Source of the DNA: Streptomyces sp. NBC_01717
GTDB lineage: Bacteria; Actinomycetota; Actinomycetes; Streptomycetales; Streptomycetaceae
Assembly (NCBI RefSeq): GCF_036248255.1
Contig: NZ_CP109178.1
Location: 5,208,001-5,272,000, forward strand
DNA: 64,000 bases
Reading direction: 5' to 3'
The position numbers were made by a program, and so were the translations under genes. Under the pieces are notes generated by a model. It searched no databases. It was not told where the DNA came from and saw nothing but the letters and a program-made list of their open reading frames with translations. Shown one piece after another: positions 8,466 through 17,689 of the stretch (the stretch's first letter is position 1; every line of letters starts with the position of its first letter).

Positions 8466-9329
8466 GTGGCGGCAGGCGAGTCGAGTGGATCTGTGGTGCG
8501 GCGCATCCTGCTGGGCTCACAGCTCAGGCGGCTGCGCGACTCACGCGGCATCACCCGCGAGGCGGCCGGCTACTCCATCCGGGCTTCCGAATCGAAGATC
8601 AGCCGCATGGAGTTGGGACGGGTGAGCTTCAAGGCCAGGGACGTCGAGGACCTGCTCACGCTCTACGGCGTCACGGACGAGGCGGAGCGCGACTCCCTGC
8701 TCGGCCTCGCGCGCGAGGCCAATGTGGCGGGCTGGTGGCACAGTTACGGAGATGTGCTGCCGGGCTGGTTCCAGACCTACATCGGTCTGGAGGGGGCGGC
8801 CTCGCTCATCCGGATCTACGAAGTCCAGTTCGTCCACGGCCTGTTGCAGACCGAGGCCTACGCCCATGCCGTCGTCTCCCGCGGCATGCGCGGCGGCCCC
8901 GCCGCCGAGATCGACCGCCGGGTCGCGCTCCGGCTGGAGCGGCAGAAGGTCCTCGTCTCCGAACGGGCGCCGCGCTTCCACGCCGTACTGGACGAGGCCG
9001 CGCTGCGCCGCCCGTACGGCGAACGCGAAGTGATGCGGGCGCAATTGCGGCATCTGATCGAAATGTCGGAGCAGCCGAACATCACGCTCCAGGTGATGCC
9101 CTTCAGTTTTGGCGGGCATGCGGGCGAGAGCGGCTCCTTTACGATGCTGAGTTTCCCGGAATCCGATCTGTCGGACATTGTCTATTTGGAGCAGCTGACA
9201 AGTGCGCTCTATCTGGACAAGCGCGAGGAAGTCGCTCAGTACGAAAAAGCTATGGCGCGGCTCCATCAGGACAGTCCGGGTCCCGAAGAGAGCCGTGATC
9301 TGCTCCGCGGCCTCCTCCAACTGACCTGA
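8466..9329 (+). CDS. XRE-family regulator with DUF5753 C-terminal domain
   Basis: 287 residues from a GTG with GGAGG 9 bases upstream; an in-frame ATG at 8448 and a TTG at 8412 are alternatives. The helix-turn-helix spans about residues 12-65 (LGSQLRRLRDSRGITREAAG, then KISRMELGR). The rest is the DUF5753 domain, with PGWFQTYIGLE and the conserved pattern around QPNITLQVMPF. Such proteins form the DNA-binding part of Streptomyces DUF397/HATPase modules (AbaA-like, WhiJ-like) that influence development and antibiotic production. Most likely binds the 19-bp elements at 7222 and 8260 (inference). Confidence 0.92.
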   Translation: MAAGESSGSVVRRILLGSQLRRLRDSRGITREAAGYSIRASESKISRMELGRVSFKARDVEDLLTLYGVTDEAERDSLLGLAREANVAGWWHSYGDVLPGWFQTYIGLEGAASLIRIYEVQFVHGLLQTEAYAHAVVSRGMRGGPAAEIDRRVALRLERQKVLVSERAPRFHAVLDEAALRRPYGEREVMRAQLRHLIEMSEQPNITLQVMPFSFGGHAGESGSFTMLSFPESDLSDIVYLEQLTSALYLDKREEVAQYEKAMARLHQDSPGPEESRDLLRGLLQLT

Positions 9330-9383
9330 TACATCAGTACGATGACGTCTCAACAGGAGTCTGCACCTGCAGTAAGGGATCGC

Positions 9384-10841
9384 ATGTCCTTCTTCAATGA
9401 GCTGGCCAACCAGTACATCGACGGTGAGTGGCGGACCGGTTCCGGCTCCTGGGACATCATCGATTTCAATCCGTACAACGGCGAAAAGCTCGCCGCGATC
9501 ACCGTCGCCACCGCACAGGAGGTCGACGAGGCCTATCGCGCCGCCGAGCGCGCCCAGCGGATCTGGGCCGACACCAATCCGTACGAACGCCGCCTCGTCC
9601 TCGAACGCGCCCTGCGCATCACCGATGAACTCACCGAGGACATCATCGGCGCGATCGTCGACGAGCTGGGCGGCACCCGGCTCAAGGCGGAGTACGAGAT
9701 CCGCTGCGCCAAGGACTTCCTGCGCGAGGCGATCCAGCAGGCGCTGCGCCCCGAGGGCCGGATCCTGCCGTCTCCGGTGGCCGGCAAGGAGAACCGCGTC
9801 TACCGCCTGCCGGTCGGCGTCATAGGGGTGATCAGCCCCTTCAACTTCCCCTTCCTGGTGGCGATGAAGTCGGTCGCCCCGGCCCTGGCGCTGGGCAACG
9901 CGGTCGTCATCAAGCCCAACCAGAACGCTCCGGTGGTCGGCGGCGGACTGATCGCCAAGATCTTCGAGGAGGCCGGGCTGCCCGCCGGGCTGCTCAACGT
10001 CCTGGTCACCGACATCGCCGAGATCGGCGACGCGCTCATAGCGCACCCCGTACCCAAGGTGATCTCCTTCGCCGGCTCGGACCGGGTCGGCCGTCATGTC
10101 GGCGCGACCGCCGGCGGACTCTTCAAGCGTGCCGTCCTCGAACTCAGCGGCAACAGCGCTCTGGTGGTGCTGGACGACGCGGACATCGACTACGCGGTCG
10201 ACGCGGCGGTCTTCAGCCGCTTCGTCTACCAGGGGCAGGTCTGCATGGCCGCCAACCGCATCCTGGTGGACCGCTCGGTCGCGCCGGAGTTCACCGAGAA
10301 GTTCATCGCCAAGGTGGCCGCGCTCAGGACCGGCGACCCGCGGGACCCGGCCACCCAGATCGGCCCCGTCATCAACACCTTCCAGGCCGACGCGCTGACC
10401 GCCCTGGTCGACCAGGCGATCGCGGAAGGCGCCACGGCGCTCGTGCGGGGCCGTACCCACGGCAACCTCGTCGAGCCCACCGTCCTCGCCGGGCTGCCGG
10501 ACGACTCCCCGCTGCTGGCCCAGGAGATCTTCGGCCCGGTGGCGCTGCTGATGACGTTCGACGGCGAGGAGGACGCCGTACGGATCGCCAACGACTCCCC
10601 GTACGGGCTGAGCGGCGCCGTGCACACGGCCGACGCCGAACGCGGGGTGCGGTTCGCGAAGCGCATCGTCACCGGGATGTTCCACGTGAACGACTCCACC
10701 ATCCAGGACGACCCGCTGGTGGCCTTCGGTGGCGAGAAGTTCTCCGGAACCGGGCGGCTGAACGGCGATGCCACCGTGGAGGCGTTCACCACCCAGAAGT
10801 GGATCTCGATCCAGCACGGCCGGACCGAATTCTCGCTCTGA
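9384..10841 (+). CDS. NAD(P)-dependent aldehyde dehydrogenase
   Basis: Oxidises an aldehyde to its acid. 485 residues from the ATG at 9384, which has AAGGGA 4 bases upstream; an ATG at 9342 would add 14 residues. Catalytic residues are intact: Asn154 (SPFNFPF), Glu253 in VLELSGN and nucleophile Cys287 in GQVCMAA; the cofactor region IKPNQ is at 176-180. Closest in style to benzaldehyde/vanillin dehydrogenases of the XylC group, so an aromatic aldehyde is plausible but not shown. Starts about 50 bases after the XRE regulator on the same strand; a functional link is not evident. Confidence 0.93.
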   Translation: MSFFNELANQYIDGEWRTGSGSWDIIDFNPYNGEKLAAITVATAQEVDEAYRAAERAQRIWADTNPYERRLVLERALRITDELTEDIIGAIVDELGGTRLKAEYEIRCAKDFLREAIQQALRPEGRILPSPVAGKENRVYRLPVGVIGVISPFNFPFLVAMKSVAPALALGNAVVIKPNQNAPVVGGGLIAKIFEEAGLPAGLLNVLVTDIAEIGDALIAHPVPKVISFAGSDRVGRHVGATAGGLFKRAVLELSGNSALVVLDDADIDYAVDAAVFSRFVYQGQVCMAANRILVDRSVAPEFTEKFIAKVAALRTGDPRDPATQIGPVINTFQADALTALVDQAIAEGATALVRGRTHGNLVEPTVLAGLPDDSPLLAQEIFGPVALLMTFDGEEDAVRIANDSPYGLSGAVHTADAERGVRFAKRIVTGMFHVNDSTIQDDPLVAFGGEKFSGTGRLNGDATVEAFTTQKWISIQHGRTEFSL

Positions 10842-10944
10842 TGCCCGCCTGTTGAGGACCGAAGCTGTCCGCAAGGGTCCGTAGCTTGGTCGGTGTCAGG
10901 AAGGCACCGGGCGCAAGCCCGAACGGTTCCGGAAGGCGGACACC

Positions 10945-11496
10945 ATGGTCACTCACGTTCCCGCAGAGGCCCGCGGCGACGAGCGCGGCGCGCTCCTCTC
11001 CTTCGTCGAGGCACAGCGCGGCGCGATCCGGCGCTCGCTGATCGGGCTGACCGAGGAGCAGGCGGCGAGCCGGCCCAGCGCCAGTGGACTCTCCCTCTCC
11101 GGGCTGCTCAAGCATGTCGCCGAGACCGAGCTGAACTGGTTGTGTCTCGCCCAGCAGCGCCCCAATGAGAAGGCCCGCACCGAGGAGACGTGGGCGGACA
11201 GCTTCCGGCTGGTCGGGGACGAGACCGTCCCGCAGATGCTGGAGTTCTGGGCGAAGGTGGCGGCGGAGACCGAGGAGTTCATCCACTCGGTGGAGAGCAT
11301 GAACGACACGTTCCCGCTGCCCGAGGCGCCCTGGTTCCCGGCGGACGAGAAGTGCTCGATGCGCTGGCTGCTGGTCCATCTCGTCGAGGAGATCGCCCGG
11401 CACGCCGGGCATGCCGACATCATCCGGGAGTCCCTGGACGGCCGTACCGCGTTCGAGCTGGTCGCGCAGGAGGCGGGCTACCCTAGTCAAAGTTGA
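10945..11496 (+). CDS. DinB/DUF664-family protein
   Basis: 183 residues. Four-helix DinB-like fold. Candidate metal-binding His are in the LSGLLKHVAETELNWL segment (near residue 52) and in HLVEEIARHAGHADIIRE (near 137-152), the usual spacing for the three-His site of the family. Members include mycothiol-dependent enzymes and proteins of unknown function; nothing here distinguishes them. GGAAGG lies about 8 bases before the ATG. Its stop codon lies within the first PadR-type operator (11483-11500), so it sits immediately upstream of the padR gene. Confidence 0.88.
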   Translation: MVTHVPAEARGDERGALLSFVEAQRGAIRRSLIGLTEEQAASRPSASGLSLSGLLKHVAETELNWLCLAQQRPNEKARTEETWADSFRLVGDETVPQMLEFWAKVAAETEEFIHSVESMNDTFPLPEAPWFPADEKCSMRWLLVHLVEEIARHAGHADIIRESLDGRTAFELVAQEAGYPSQS

Positions 11497-11500
11497 ATAG
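11483..11500. promoter_or_regulatory. PadR operator copy 1, before padR
   Basis: CTAGTCAAAGTTGAATAG, an imperfect dyad matching the perfect palindrome at 12197 in 14 of 18 positions. It overlaps the DinB stop codon and ends 13 bp before the padR start, implying autoregulation. Confidence 0.7.
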
Positions 11501-11513
11501 GAAGGGTGAGTGG

Positions 11514-12155
11514 ATGTCCGCGATCCGGCTGCTGGTCCTCGGAGCCGTGCGGCAGCACGGCCGGGCGCACGGCTATCAGGTCCGCAACGACCTGGAGTAC
11601 TGGGGCGCCCACGAGTGGTCCAACGCCAAGCCGGGCTCGATCTATCACGCCCTGAAGCAGATGGCGAAGCAAGGGCTGCTGGTCGCCCATGAGACCGCTC
11701 CGAGCATTGCGGGCGGCCCGCCCCGCACCGAGTACGAGATCACCGAGCGGGGCACGGAGGAGTACCTCGCGCTGCTGCGTGCGGCGCTGACCGCGTACGA
11801 CCAGAAGATGGACGTGCTGTCGGCAGGCATCGGCTTCATCGTCGACCTGGAGCGGTCGGAGGCGGTCACGCTGCTGAAGGAGCGGGTGGCGGGGCTGGCG
11901 GCCTGGCGGGCCTCGGTCACCGAGTACTACACGCCGGAGGACGGGCCCGAGTCGCTGGGCCACATCGGCGAGATCATGAACATGTGGGTCCACTCGGCGG
12001 ACGCCGGGGCCGAGTGGACGCGAGGGCTGATCGCGCGGATCGAGGGAGGCGCGTACACCTTCTCGGGGGAGGGCGATCCGTTCGTCGGCGTACTCACCGA
12101 GGGCGAGGAGAACCCGTACGCGACCGGTGTCCAGGATCCCGGGGACAACGACTAA
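11514..12155 (+). CDS. PadR-family transcriptional regulator
   Basis: 213 residues; start MSAIRLLVLG at ATG 11514, preceded by GGAAGGG. Winged-helix domain at about residues 1-85: GYQVRNDLE is helix region one, NAKPGSIYHALKQMAKQGLL the recognition part, and GPPRTEYEITERG the wing. The C-terminal domain (90-185) is the helical Vir_act_alpha_C-like dimerisation/ligand region. PadR proteins repress efflux or stress genes and release on binding a drug-like ligand. Three near-identical palindromes flank it, and a DrrAB-like exporter follows, so it is very likely the local repressor of that exporter. Confidence 0.93.
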   Translation: MSAIRLLVLGAVRQHGRAHGYQVRNDLEYWGAHEWSNAKPGSIYHALKQMAKQGLLVAHETAPSIAGGPPRTEYEITERGTEEYLALLRAALTAYDQKMDVLSAGIGFIVDLERSEAVTLLKERVAGLAAWRASVTEYYTPEDGPESLGHIGEIMNMWVHSADAGAEWTRGLIARIEGGAYTFSGEGDPFVGVLTEGEENPYATGVQDPGDND

Positions 12156-12169
12156 TCAAGTTTGACGAA
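12152..12169. promoter_or_regulatory. PadR operator copy 2
   Basis: CTAATCAAGTTTGACGAA, one good half-site (TCAAGTTTGAC core) and one weaker. It overlaps the padR stop codon and lies 28 bp upstream of the perfect copy, so the exporter promoter carries two tandem sites. Confidence 0.6.
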
Positions 12170-12196
12170 TGAGAGAGCTGCAGTTATCTTCTCCGT

Positions 12197-12214
12197 CTAG
12201 TCAAGTTTGACTAG
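12197..12214. promoter_or_regulatory. PadR operator copy 3, perfect palindrome before the exporter
   Basis: CTAGTCAAGTTTGACTAG: 8-bp arms around a 2-bp centre, perfect symmetry. It ends 31 bp before the ATPase start codon. Confidence 0.8.
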
Positions 12215-12245
12215 GTGCGTGACGACGGCGAGAGGGTGTGGCGAT

Positions 12246-13189
<944 letters not shown>

Positions 13190-13193
<4 letters not shown>

Positions 13194-14020
13194 GTGTCGT
13201 CGGTACCGGAACGGCTGGTACGAGCGCGGTGGGCGCGACGACGATCGGCTGGGCCGTGGCCGATTCATGGACGATGACCCGGCGCGAACTCGCGCACTGG
13301 GCCCGGCAGCCGGTGCAGATCGTCGTCGGCCTGGTCTTCCCCGTGATGCTGCTGCTGATGTTCAACTACCTGGTCGGCGGCGGGCAGGGCATCGACGGCG
13401 ACAACACCGAGTTCCTGGTGCCAGGCATGCTCGCGCTGACCATGGCGTTCGGTCTGGAGTCGACCATGCTCGCGGTCACCCAGGACCTCACCAAGGGAGT
13501 CATCGACCGGTTCCGTTCCATGCCGATGGTGTCCGGTTCGGTGCTGGTCGGCCGGAGCGTGGCGGACATGCTCCAGTCGGTGGCCGCGCTCGCCGTGATG
13601 ATCGGGGTCGGGTACGCGGTCGGCTGGCGCCGGCACGACGGGGTGGCCGCGGCGCTGGGGGCGGTCGGGCTGCTTCTGCTGCTGCGGTTCGCGATGCTGT
13701 GGATCGGCATCCAGCTGGCGATGGTGGCCGGGAAGCCGGAGATGGTGCAGGCGGTGCAGATCCTGGTCTGGCCGGTCGGCTTTCTCTCCAACGTCTTCGC
13801 CACACCGGAGTCGATGCCGGGCTGGCTGGGTGCGGTCGTCGAATGGAACCCGATGTCGGCGACGGCCACGGCGGTGCGCGACCTGTTCGGCAACCCGGGC
13901 GGGGCGGGGGGATCCTGGGCGGCGGAGCATGCCGGACTGCTCGCGGTGGTCTGGCCGGTGGCCCTGATCGCCGTCTTCTTTCCGCTTGCGGTGCGGCGGT
14001 TCGCCCGGCTGAGCCACTGA
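13190..14020 (+). CDS. DrrB-like ABC-2 permease
   Basis: 276 residues with six predicted membrane helices, beginning about residues 42-62 and ending about 245-268. The ABC-2 signature region is visible as [21 protein letters not shown], here named by its position at residues 181-201, followed by the P-rich loop [10 protein letters not shown]. The N-terminal 30 residues are soluble. Start ATG overlaps the ATPase stop (ATGA). Together the two genes form a two-component exporter for an unknown, probably amphipathic compound, with no biosynthetic genes nearby, so a self-protection or general resistance role is more likely than product export. Confidence 0.94.
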
Positions 14021-14070
14021 CCCGAATCCGATCCCGACCCGGCCGCCCCCGCCGCCGGCTTGCTCCCCGG

Positions 14071-15495
14071 TCAGTGATGGAAGGCCGTCGCGGCCTTTCG
14101 GTCATGACTCAACGGGTGCCGCTGGCTGCGCAGTTCGGGCAGCAGCAGGCGGAGGTCCTCCAGGAGCAGTTCCGCGAGGTCCGAGGAGAAGCCGTTGCGG
14201 CACACCACCCGGAGCACCGACAGATCCTGCCGGTTGGCGGGGAAGGTGTACGCGGGCACCAGCCAGCCGTGCTCGCGCAGCCGCCGCGACACGTCGAAGA
14301 CGTCGTACGCCTGCACCTCGGGGGCGGTCGTCAGGGCGAAGACGGGCAACTCCTCACCCCTGGTGAGGAGGTGGAAGTCGCCCAGCTCCTCGATCTGGGT
14401 GGCGAGCCCGCTCGCCACATCGCGGGACGCCTGCTGAACGGCGCGGTAGCCGTCCCGGCCCAGCCGCAGGAAGGTGTAGTACTGCGCCACCACCTGCGCA
14501 CCGGGCCGGGAGAAGTTCAGTGCGAAGGTCGGCATGTCGCCGCCCAGGTAGTTGACCCGGAAGACGAGCTCCTCGGGGAGATCCGAGGGCGAGCGCCACA
14601 GGATCCAGCCGACGCCCGGGTAGACCAGTCCGTATTTGTGCCCGGAGGTGTTGATGGACGACACCCGGGGAAGCCGGAAGTCCCACACCAGGTCCTCGTC
14701 CAGGAACGGTGCCACCATCCCTCCGGACGCGCCGTCGACATGGACGGGGATGTTGAGGCCGGTGTGCTCCTGGAGATTGTCCAGGGCTGCGCAGAGGTCG
14801 GCGATGGGCTCGTACGAGCCGTCGAAGGTGGAGCCGAGGATCCCGACCACGCCGATGGTGTTCTCGTCGCAGAGCTCTGCGGCGGCCTGCGGGTCGAGAT
14901 GGAATCGGCCGCCCTCCATCGGGACCTGCCGGGCCTCGACCTCCCAGAAATTGCAGAACTTCTCCCAGCAGACCTGCACATTGATGCCCATGACCAGATT
15001 GGGCTTGGCGGTCGCCGGGTAGCGGTCGGCGTTCCTGGTCGCCCAGCGGCGTTTGAGCGCCAGGCCGGCGAGCATGCAGGCCTCGCTGGAGCCGGTGGTC
15101 GAACAGCCCACCGTCGTCGCGGGGTCGGGGGCGTTCCACAGGTCGGCGAGCATCGCCACACAGCGGCGTTCCAGCTCGGCGGTACGCGGGTACTCGTCCT
15201 TGTCGATCATGTTCTTGTCCCGGCACTCGCCCATCAGCACCCCGGCCTCGGGCTCCATCCAGGTGGTGACGAAGGTGGCGAGATTGAGCCGGGAGTTTCC
15301 GTCGAGCATCAGCTCGTCATGGACCAGGCCGTACGCGGTCGAGGGCGGCAGCGGTCCGTCGGGCAGCCGGTGCCGCGGCGGCGCGGACGTCATCCCGACC
15401 GTCGGATCCGCCTCCCCGAAGAACGGGTTCAAGGCGCGCCTGCGCCGCTCTTTGGACGGTTCCTTGTCGCGATTCGAACCTTTGTGGAGAGGCAT
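14071..15495 (-). CDS. gadB: Glutamate decarboxylase (PLP-dependent)
   Basis: Converts L-glutamate to 4-aminobutyrate and CO2, consuming a proton. 474 residues, full family length. PLP-binding Lys287 lies in SINTSGHKYG; the cofactor-contacting Asp254 in VHVDGASGG; the phosphate-binding GCSTTGSSEA near 130-139. The N-terminal 20 residues are very basic. No glutamate/GABA antiporter gene is adjacent, unlike enteric acid-resistance operons. A hairpin (14081-14097) falls in its last codons and may terminate the convergent exporter transcript. Confidence 0.95.
   Translation of the reverse strand: MPLHKGSNRDKEPSKERRRRALNPFFGEADPTVGMTSAPPRHRLPDGPLPPSTAYGLVHDELMLDGNSRLNLATFVTTWMEPEAGVLMGECRDKNMIDKDEYPRTAELERRCVAMLADLWNAPDPATTVGCSTTGSSEACMLAGLALKRRWATRNADRYPATAKPNLVMGINVQVCWEKFCNFWEVEARQVPMEGGRFHLDPQAAAELCDENTIGVVGILGSTFDGSYEPIADLCAALDNLQEHTGLNIPVHVDGASGGMVAPFLDEDLVWDFRLPRVSSINTSGHKYGLVYPGVGWILWRSPSDLPEELVFRVNYLGGDMPTFALNFSRPGAQVVAQYYTFLRLGRDGYRAVQQASRDVASGLATQIEELGDFHLLTRGEELPVFALTTAPEVQAYDVFDVSRRLREHGWLVPAYTFPANRQDLSVLRVVCRNGFSSDLAELLLEDLRLLLPELRSQRHPLSHDRKAATAFHH
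14081..14097. terminator. Short hairpin at the end of gadB, between convergent genes
   Basis: AAGGCCG-TCG-CGGCCTT, a 7-bp stem with 3-base loop, inside the last codons of gadB and 61 bp past the drrB-like stop. It could act on the plus-strand transcript. Confidence 0.35.
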
Positions 15496-15535
15496 CGGCG
15501 GACAGCCCTTCTCAGGTGACGGTGGCCTGCTCGGG

Positions 15536-16159
15536 TCAGCTCCCGGCCGCGAGGCCGGACTTGATGGCGCGGGTGAACTTCACGACCCGCTCGGCCTGCA
15601 CCCGGGCCGCGGTCAGGGTCTGCTCACCGACCGGGATGTCGCCCTGCCCGGCGACGTGCGAGGTGCCGTAGGGATTGCCGTCGACGAACTTCGTCGGGTC
15701 CGTGTAACCGGGGGCGACGAGGATGCCGCCGAAGTGATGGATCGAGTTGTAGAGCGCCAGCAGCGTGGTCTCCTGACCGCCGTGCGGGGTGCTGGTGGAG
15801 GTGAAGCCGCTGTAGACCTTGTCCGCGAGATGACCCGCCTGCCAGAGGGCGCCCAGCCGGTCCAGGAACTCCTTGAGCTGGGCGGCGACATTGCCGAACC
15901 GGGTCGGCGACCCGAAGATCACGGCATCCGCCCAGACCACGTCGTCCTTCGAGGCCTCGGCGATGCCCGCGGTCGCCTTCGCGTTGGCGGCCCAGGCCGG
16001 GTTGGAGTCGATGGCCGCCTGCGACGCGAGCTCGACCGTCTTGCGCAGCCGTACTTCCGCGCCTGCCTTCCCGGCGTACTCCGCGATGGCCTCCGCGATG
16101 GTCGCGACGGTGCCGGTGGCGGAGTAGTAGATGACGGCGACGTTGACAGGCGTGGGCAT
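15536..16159 (-). CDS. wrbA: NAD(P)H:quinone oxidoreductase, WrbA type
   Basis: Flavodoxin-fold enzyme that reduces quinones by two electrons, using FMN. 207 residues, the family length. ATG at 16159 chosen: GGAGG lies 8 bases upstream. FMN phosphate-binding loop YYSATGTV at about 11-18; the second FMN loop FGSPTRFGNVAAQLKEFLD in the middle; STSTPHGGQETTL near residue 115, typical of WrbA. Stop lies 41 bp from the gadB start, same strand, but no sequence sign of a shared function. Confidence 0.93.
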   Translation of the reverse strand: MPTPVNVAVIYYSATGTVATIAEAIAEYAGKAGAEVRLRKTVELASQAAIDSNPAWAANAKATAGIAEASKDDVVWADAVIFGSPTRFGNVAAQLKEFLDRLGALWQAGHLADKVYSGFTSTSTPHGGQETTLLALYNSIHHFGGILVAPGYTDPTKFVDGNPYGTSHVAGQGDIPVGEQTLTAARVQAERVVKFTRAIKSGLAAGS

Positions 16160-16262
16160 GGCGGGAACCTCCGACGGGCAGACCTGGACATGGTCATACG
16201 GATGGGACGATACGGACAACTACCGCAACCGGCGCGTCGGACAGGCGTGGTGCGGGTCCGGT

Positions 16263-17540
16263 TCACCTCAGTGGTGTGCCGTCCCCGTGGAGCTGCATCT
16301 GCGGCCGCCCGGTCACCAGGAGCCAGCCCGGCAGCGAGGCGACGCACAGCAGCGGCAGTACGGCCGCGTCGCCGGCCAGCGCCGCCGCCGTGAACAGGCT
16401 CAACCAGCCCTGCCGGGTGACCGCCAGCAGAACCCCCAGCACCGCGCACGCCACCGCCGGCGCCGGCGGCACCGCGTCGACCGTGGCATGGGCGCACATC
16501 CCGAGCGCGACGCCGATGAACACCGCAGGGAAGATCCGGCCGCCCCGGAAGCCACAGGTCGCGGCGGTCACCAGGGCGACCGCCTTCACCACCGCCATGA
16601 CGGCGAACTGCCCGGCCGACCACCCGTTCGGATCGGCGCTGAGCGCCTTCACCTCGTCCAGCCCCTTGAAGAGCGTGAGATGCCCGCCGAGCGCGCCGAG
16701 CAGGCCGAGCACCAGGCCGCCGCAGGTCAGCATCAGGACCGGATGACGCAGGGCGTGGAACGCGCGGTGCACGTACGGGAACGCGTACACCGCCGCGAGT
16801 CCGAGCAGCGCCGCGGCCGACGTGATCACGACCGAGGAGAGCAGATCGCCCCAGTCCGGGCCGGAGTACGGCGGCAGCGACAGGTCGAAGCTGGGGTGGG
16901 CCAGCAGCGTCATGGTGAGCGCCCCCGCGGCACCCGCCGCGAGCGGGCCGAAGAGCCGGTCCCAGAGCGCGCCCGGCGCGCCCCCGCCGGCCGCGAGCGA
17001 CTCGGAGAGGATCAGGGCCGCTGCGACCGGGGTGCCGAAGAGCGCGCCGATGGTGCCGGCCGAGGCGAGTGCGATCCACAGGGCGGCCGGAGTCCGTGGG
17101 GCGATCCGGCGGCCCAGCCAGAAGGTGAGCGCGATATTGGCGGCGGTGATCGGGTTCTCGGGCCCGAGGCTGACCCCGCCGGCCAGCGCCAGGACCGTCA
17201 CGACCAGCAGCCCGGGGATGACGTCCGGCGGCATGGGCGGATCGACCAGCCCGGTGGTGGCCGGGTCGGGTCCCGCGTGACCGTGCACGGTACGGATGAC
17301 CAGGCCGATCGCGAGGCCGGTGGCAGTGAGCATCACGATCATCCACAGCGAGGAGTACCTGCCGATGGAGAGCGCCTGGGGAAGCGTCTCCCAGAGCACG
17401 TCCTGGAGCTGCTCCGCGAGGAGACTGATTCTGAGCAGGATGAGCGCCGAGGCCACGCCCACGACCAGGGCGGGCGCGAGGAGGAGCAGCAGTCTGTGTG
17501 CGGGGGCGGACTCGGCGAGCGCGGGGGAGTCGGAGACCAT
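16263..17540 (-). CDS. ClC-family ion channel/transporter, divergent filter
   Basis: 425 residues with about ten hydrophobic helices. ClC-fold landmarks: GGVSLGPENPI near residues 121-131 corresponds to the G(K/R)EGP anion-filter motif but reads GPENP, keeping the Glu; CGFRGGRIFPAVFIG near 343-357 corresponds to the GxFxP motif. No C-terminal CBS domains. This form resembles the YfeO-like branch. Probably moves chloride or another halide, with fluoride not excluded; direction and coupling cannot be told. Divergent from the tipA homologue. Confidence 0.85.
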   Translation of the reverse strand: MVSDSPALAESAPAHRLLLLLAPALVVGVASALILLRISLLAEQLQDVLWETLPQALSIGRYSSLWMIVMLTATGLAIGLVIRTVHGHAGPDPATTGLVDPPMPPDVIPGLLVVTVLALAGGVSLGPENPITAANIALTFWLGRRIAPRTPAALWIALASAGTIGALFGTPVAAALILSESLAAGGGAPGALWDRLFGPLAAGAAGALTMTLLAHPSFDLSLPPYSGPDWGDLLSSVVITSAAALLGLAAVYAFPYVHRAFHALRHPVLMLTCGGLVLGLLGALGGHLTLFKGLDEVKALSADPNGWSAGQFAVMAVVKAVALVTAATCGFRGGRIFPAVFIGVALGMCAHATVDAVPPAPAVACAVLGVLLAVTRQGWLSLFTAAALAGDAAVLPLLCVASLPGWLLVTGRPQMQLHGDGTPLR

Positions 17541-17609
17541 CGGCTCACCTTAGCGACGCAAAAGCCGCATAATGCGCCAATCGGATCCAAGCGTGAGGGC
17601 AATTCGGGC

Positions 17610-17631
17610 TTGCACCTCACGTCACGTCAGG
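17610..17631 (+). promoter_or_regulatory. tipA-type promoter core
   Basis: A TTGCAC box (17610-17615) runs into CCTCACGTCACGTCAGG (17615-17631). From memory, the S. lividans tipA promoter has the same TTGCAC followed by CCTCACGTCACGTGAGG, the operator of TipAL. Here the right arm has one change (TCAGG for TGAGG). It lies 59-80 bp before the tipA start. Confidence 0.75.
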
Positions 17632-17689
17632 GCTCAGGCTCGGACACGTACCGACGTACAGAGCGAAGAGAAGAAGGGGGGCGGGAACC

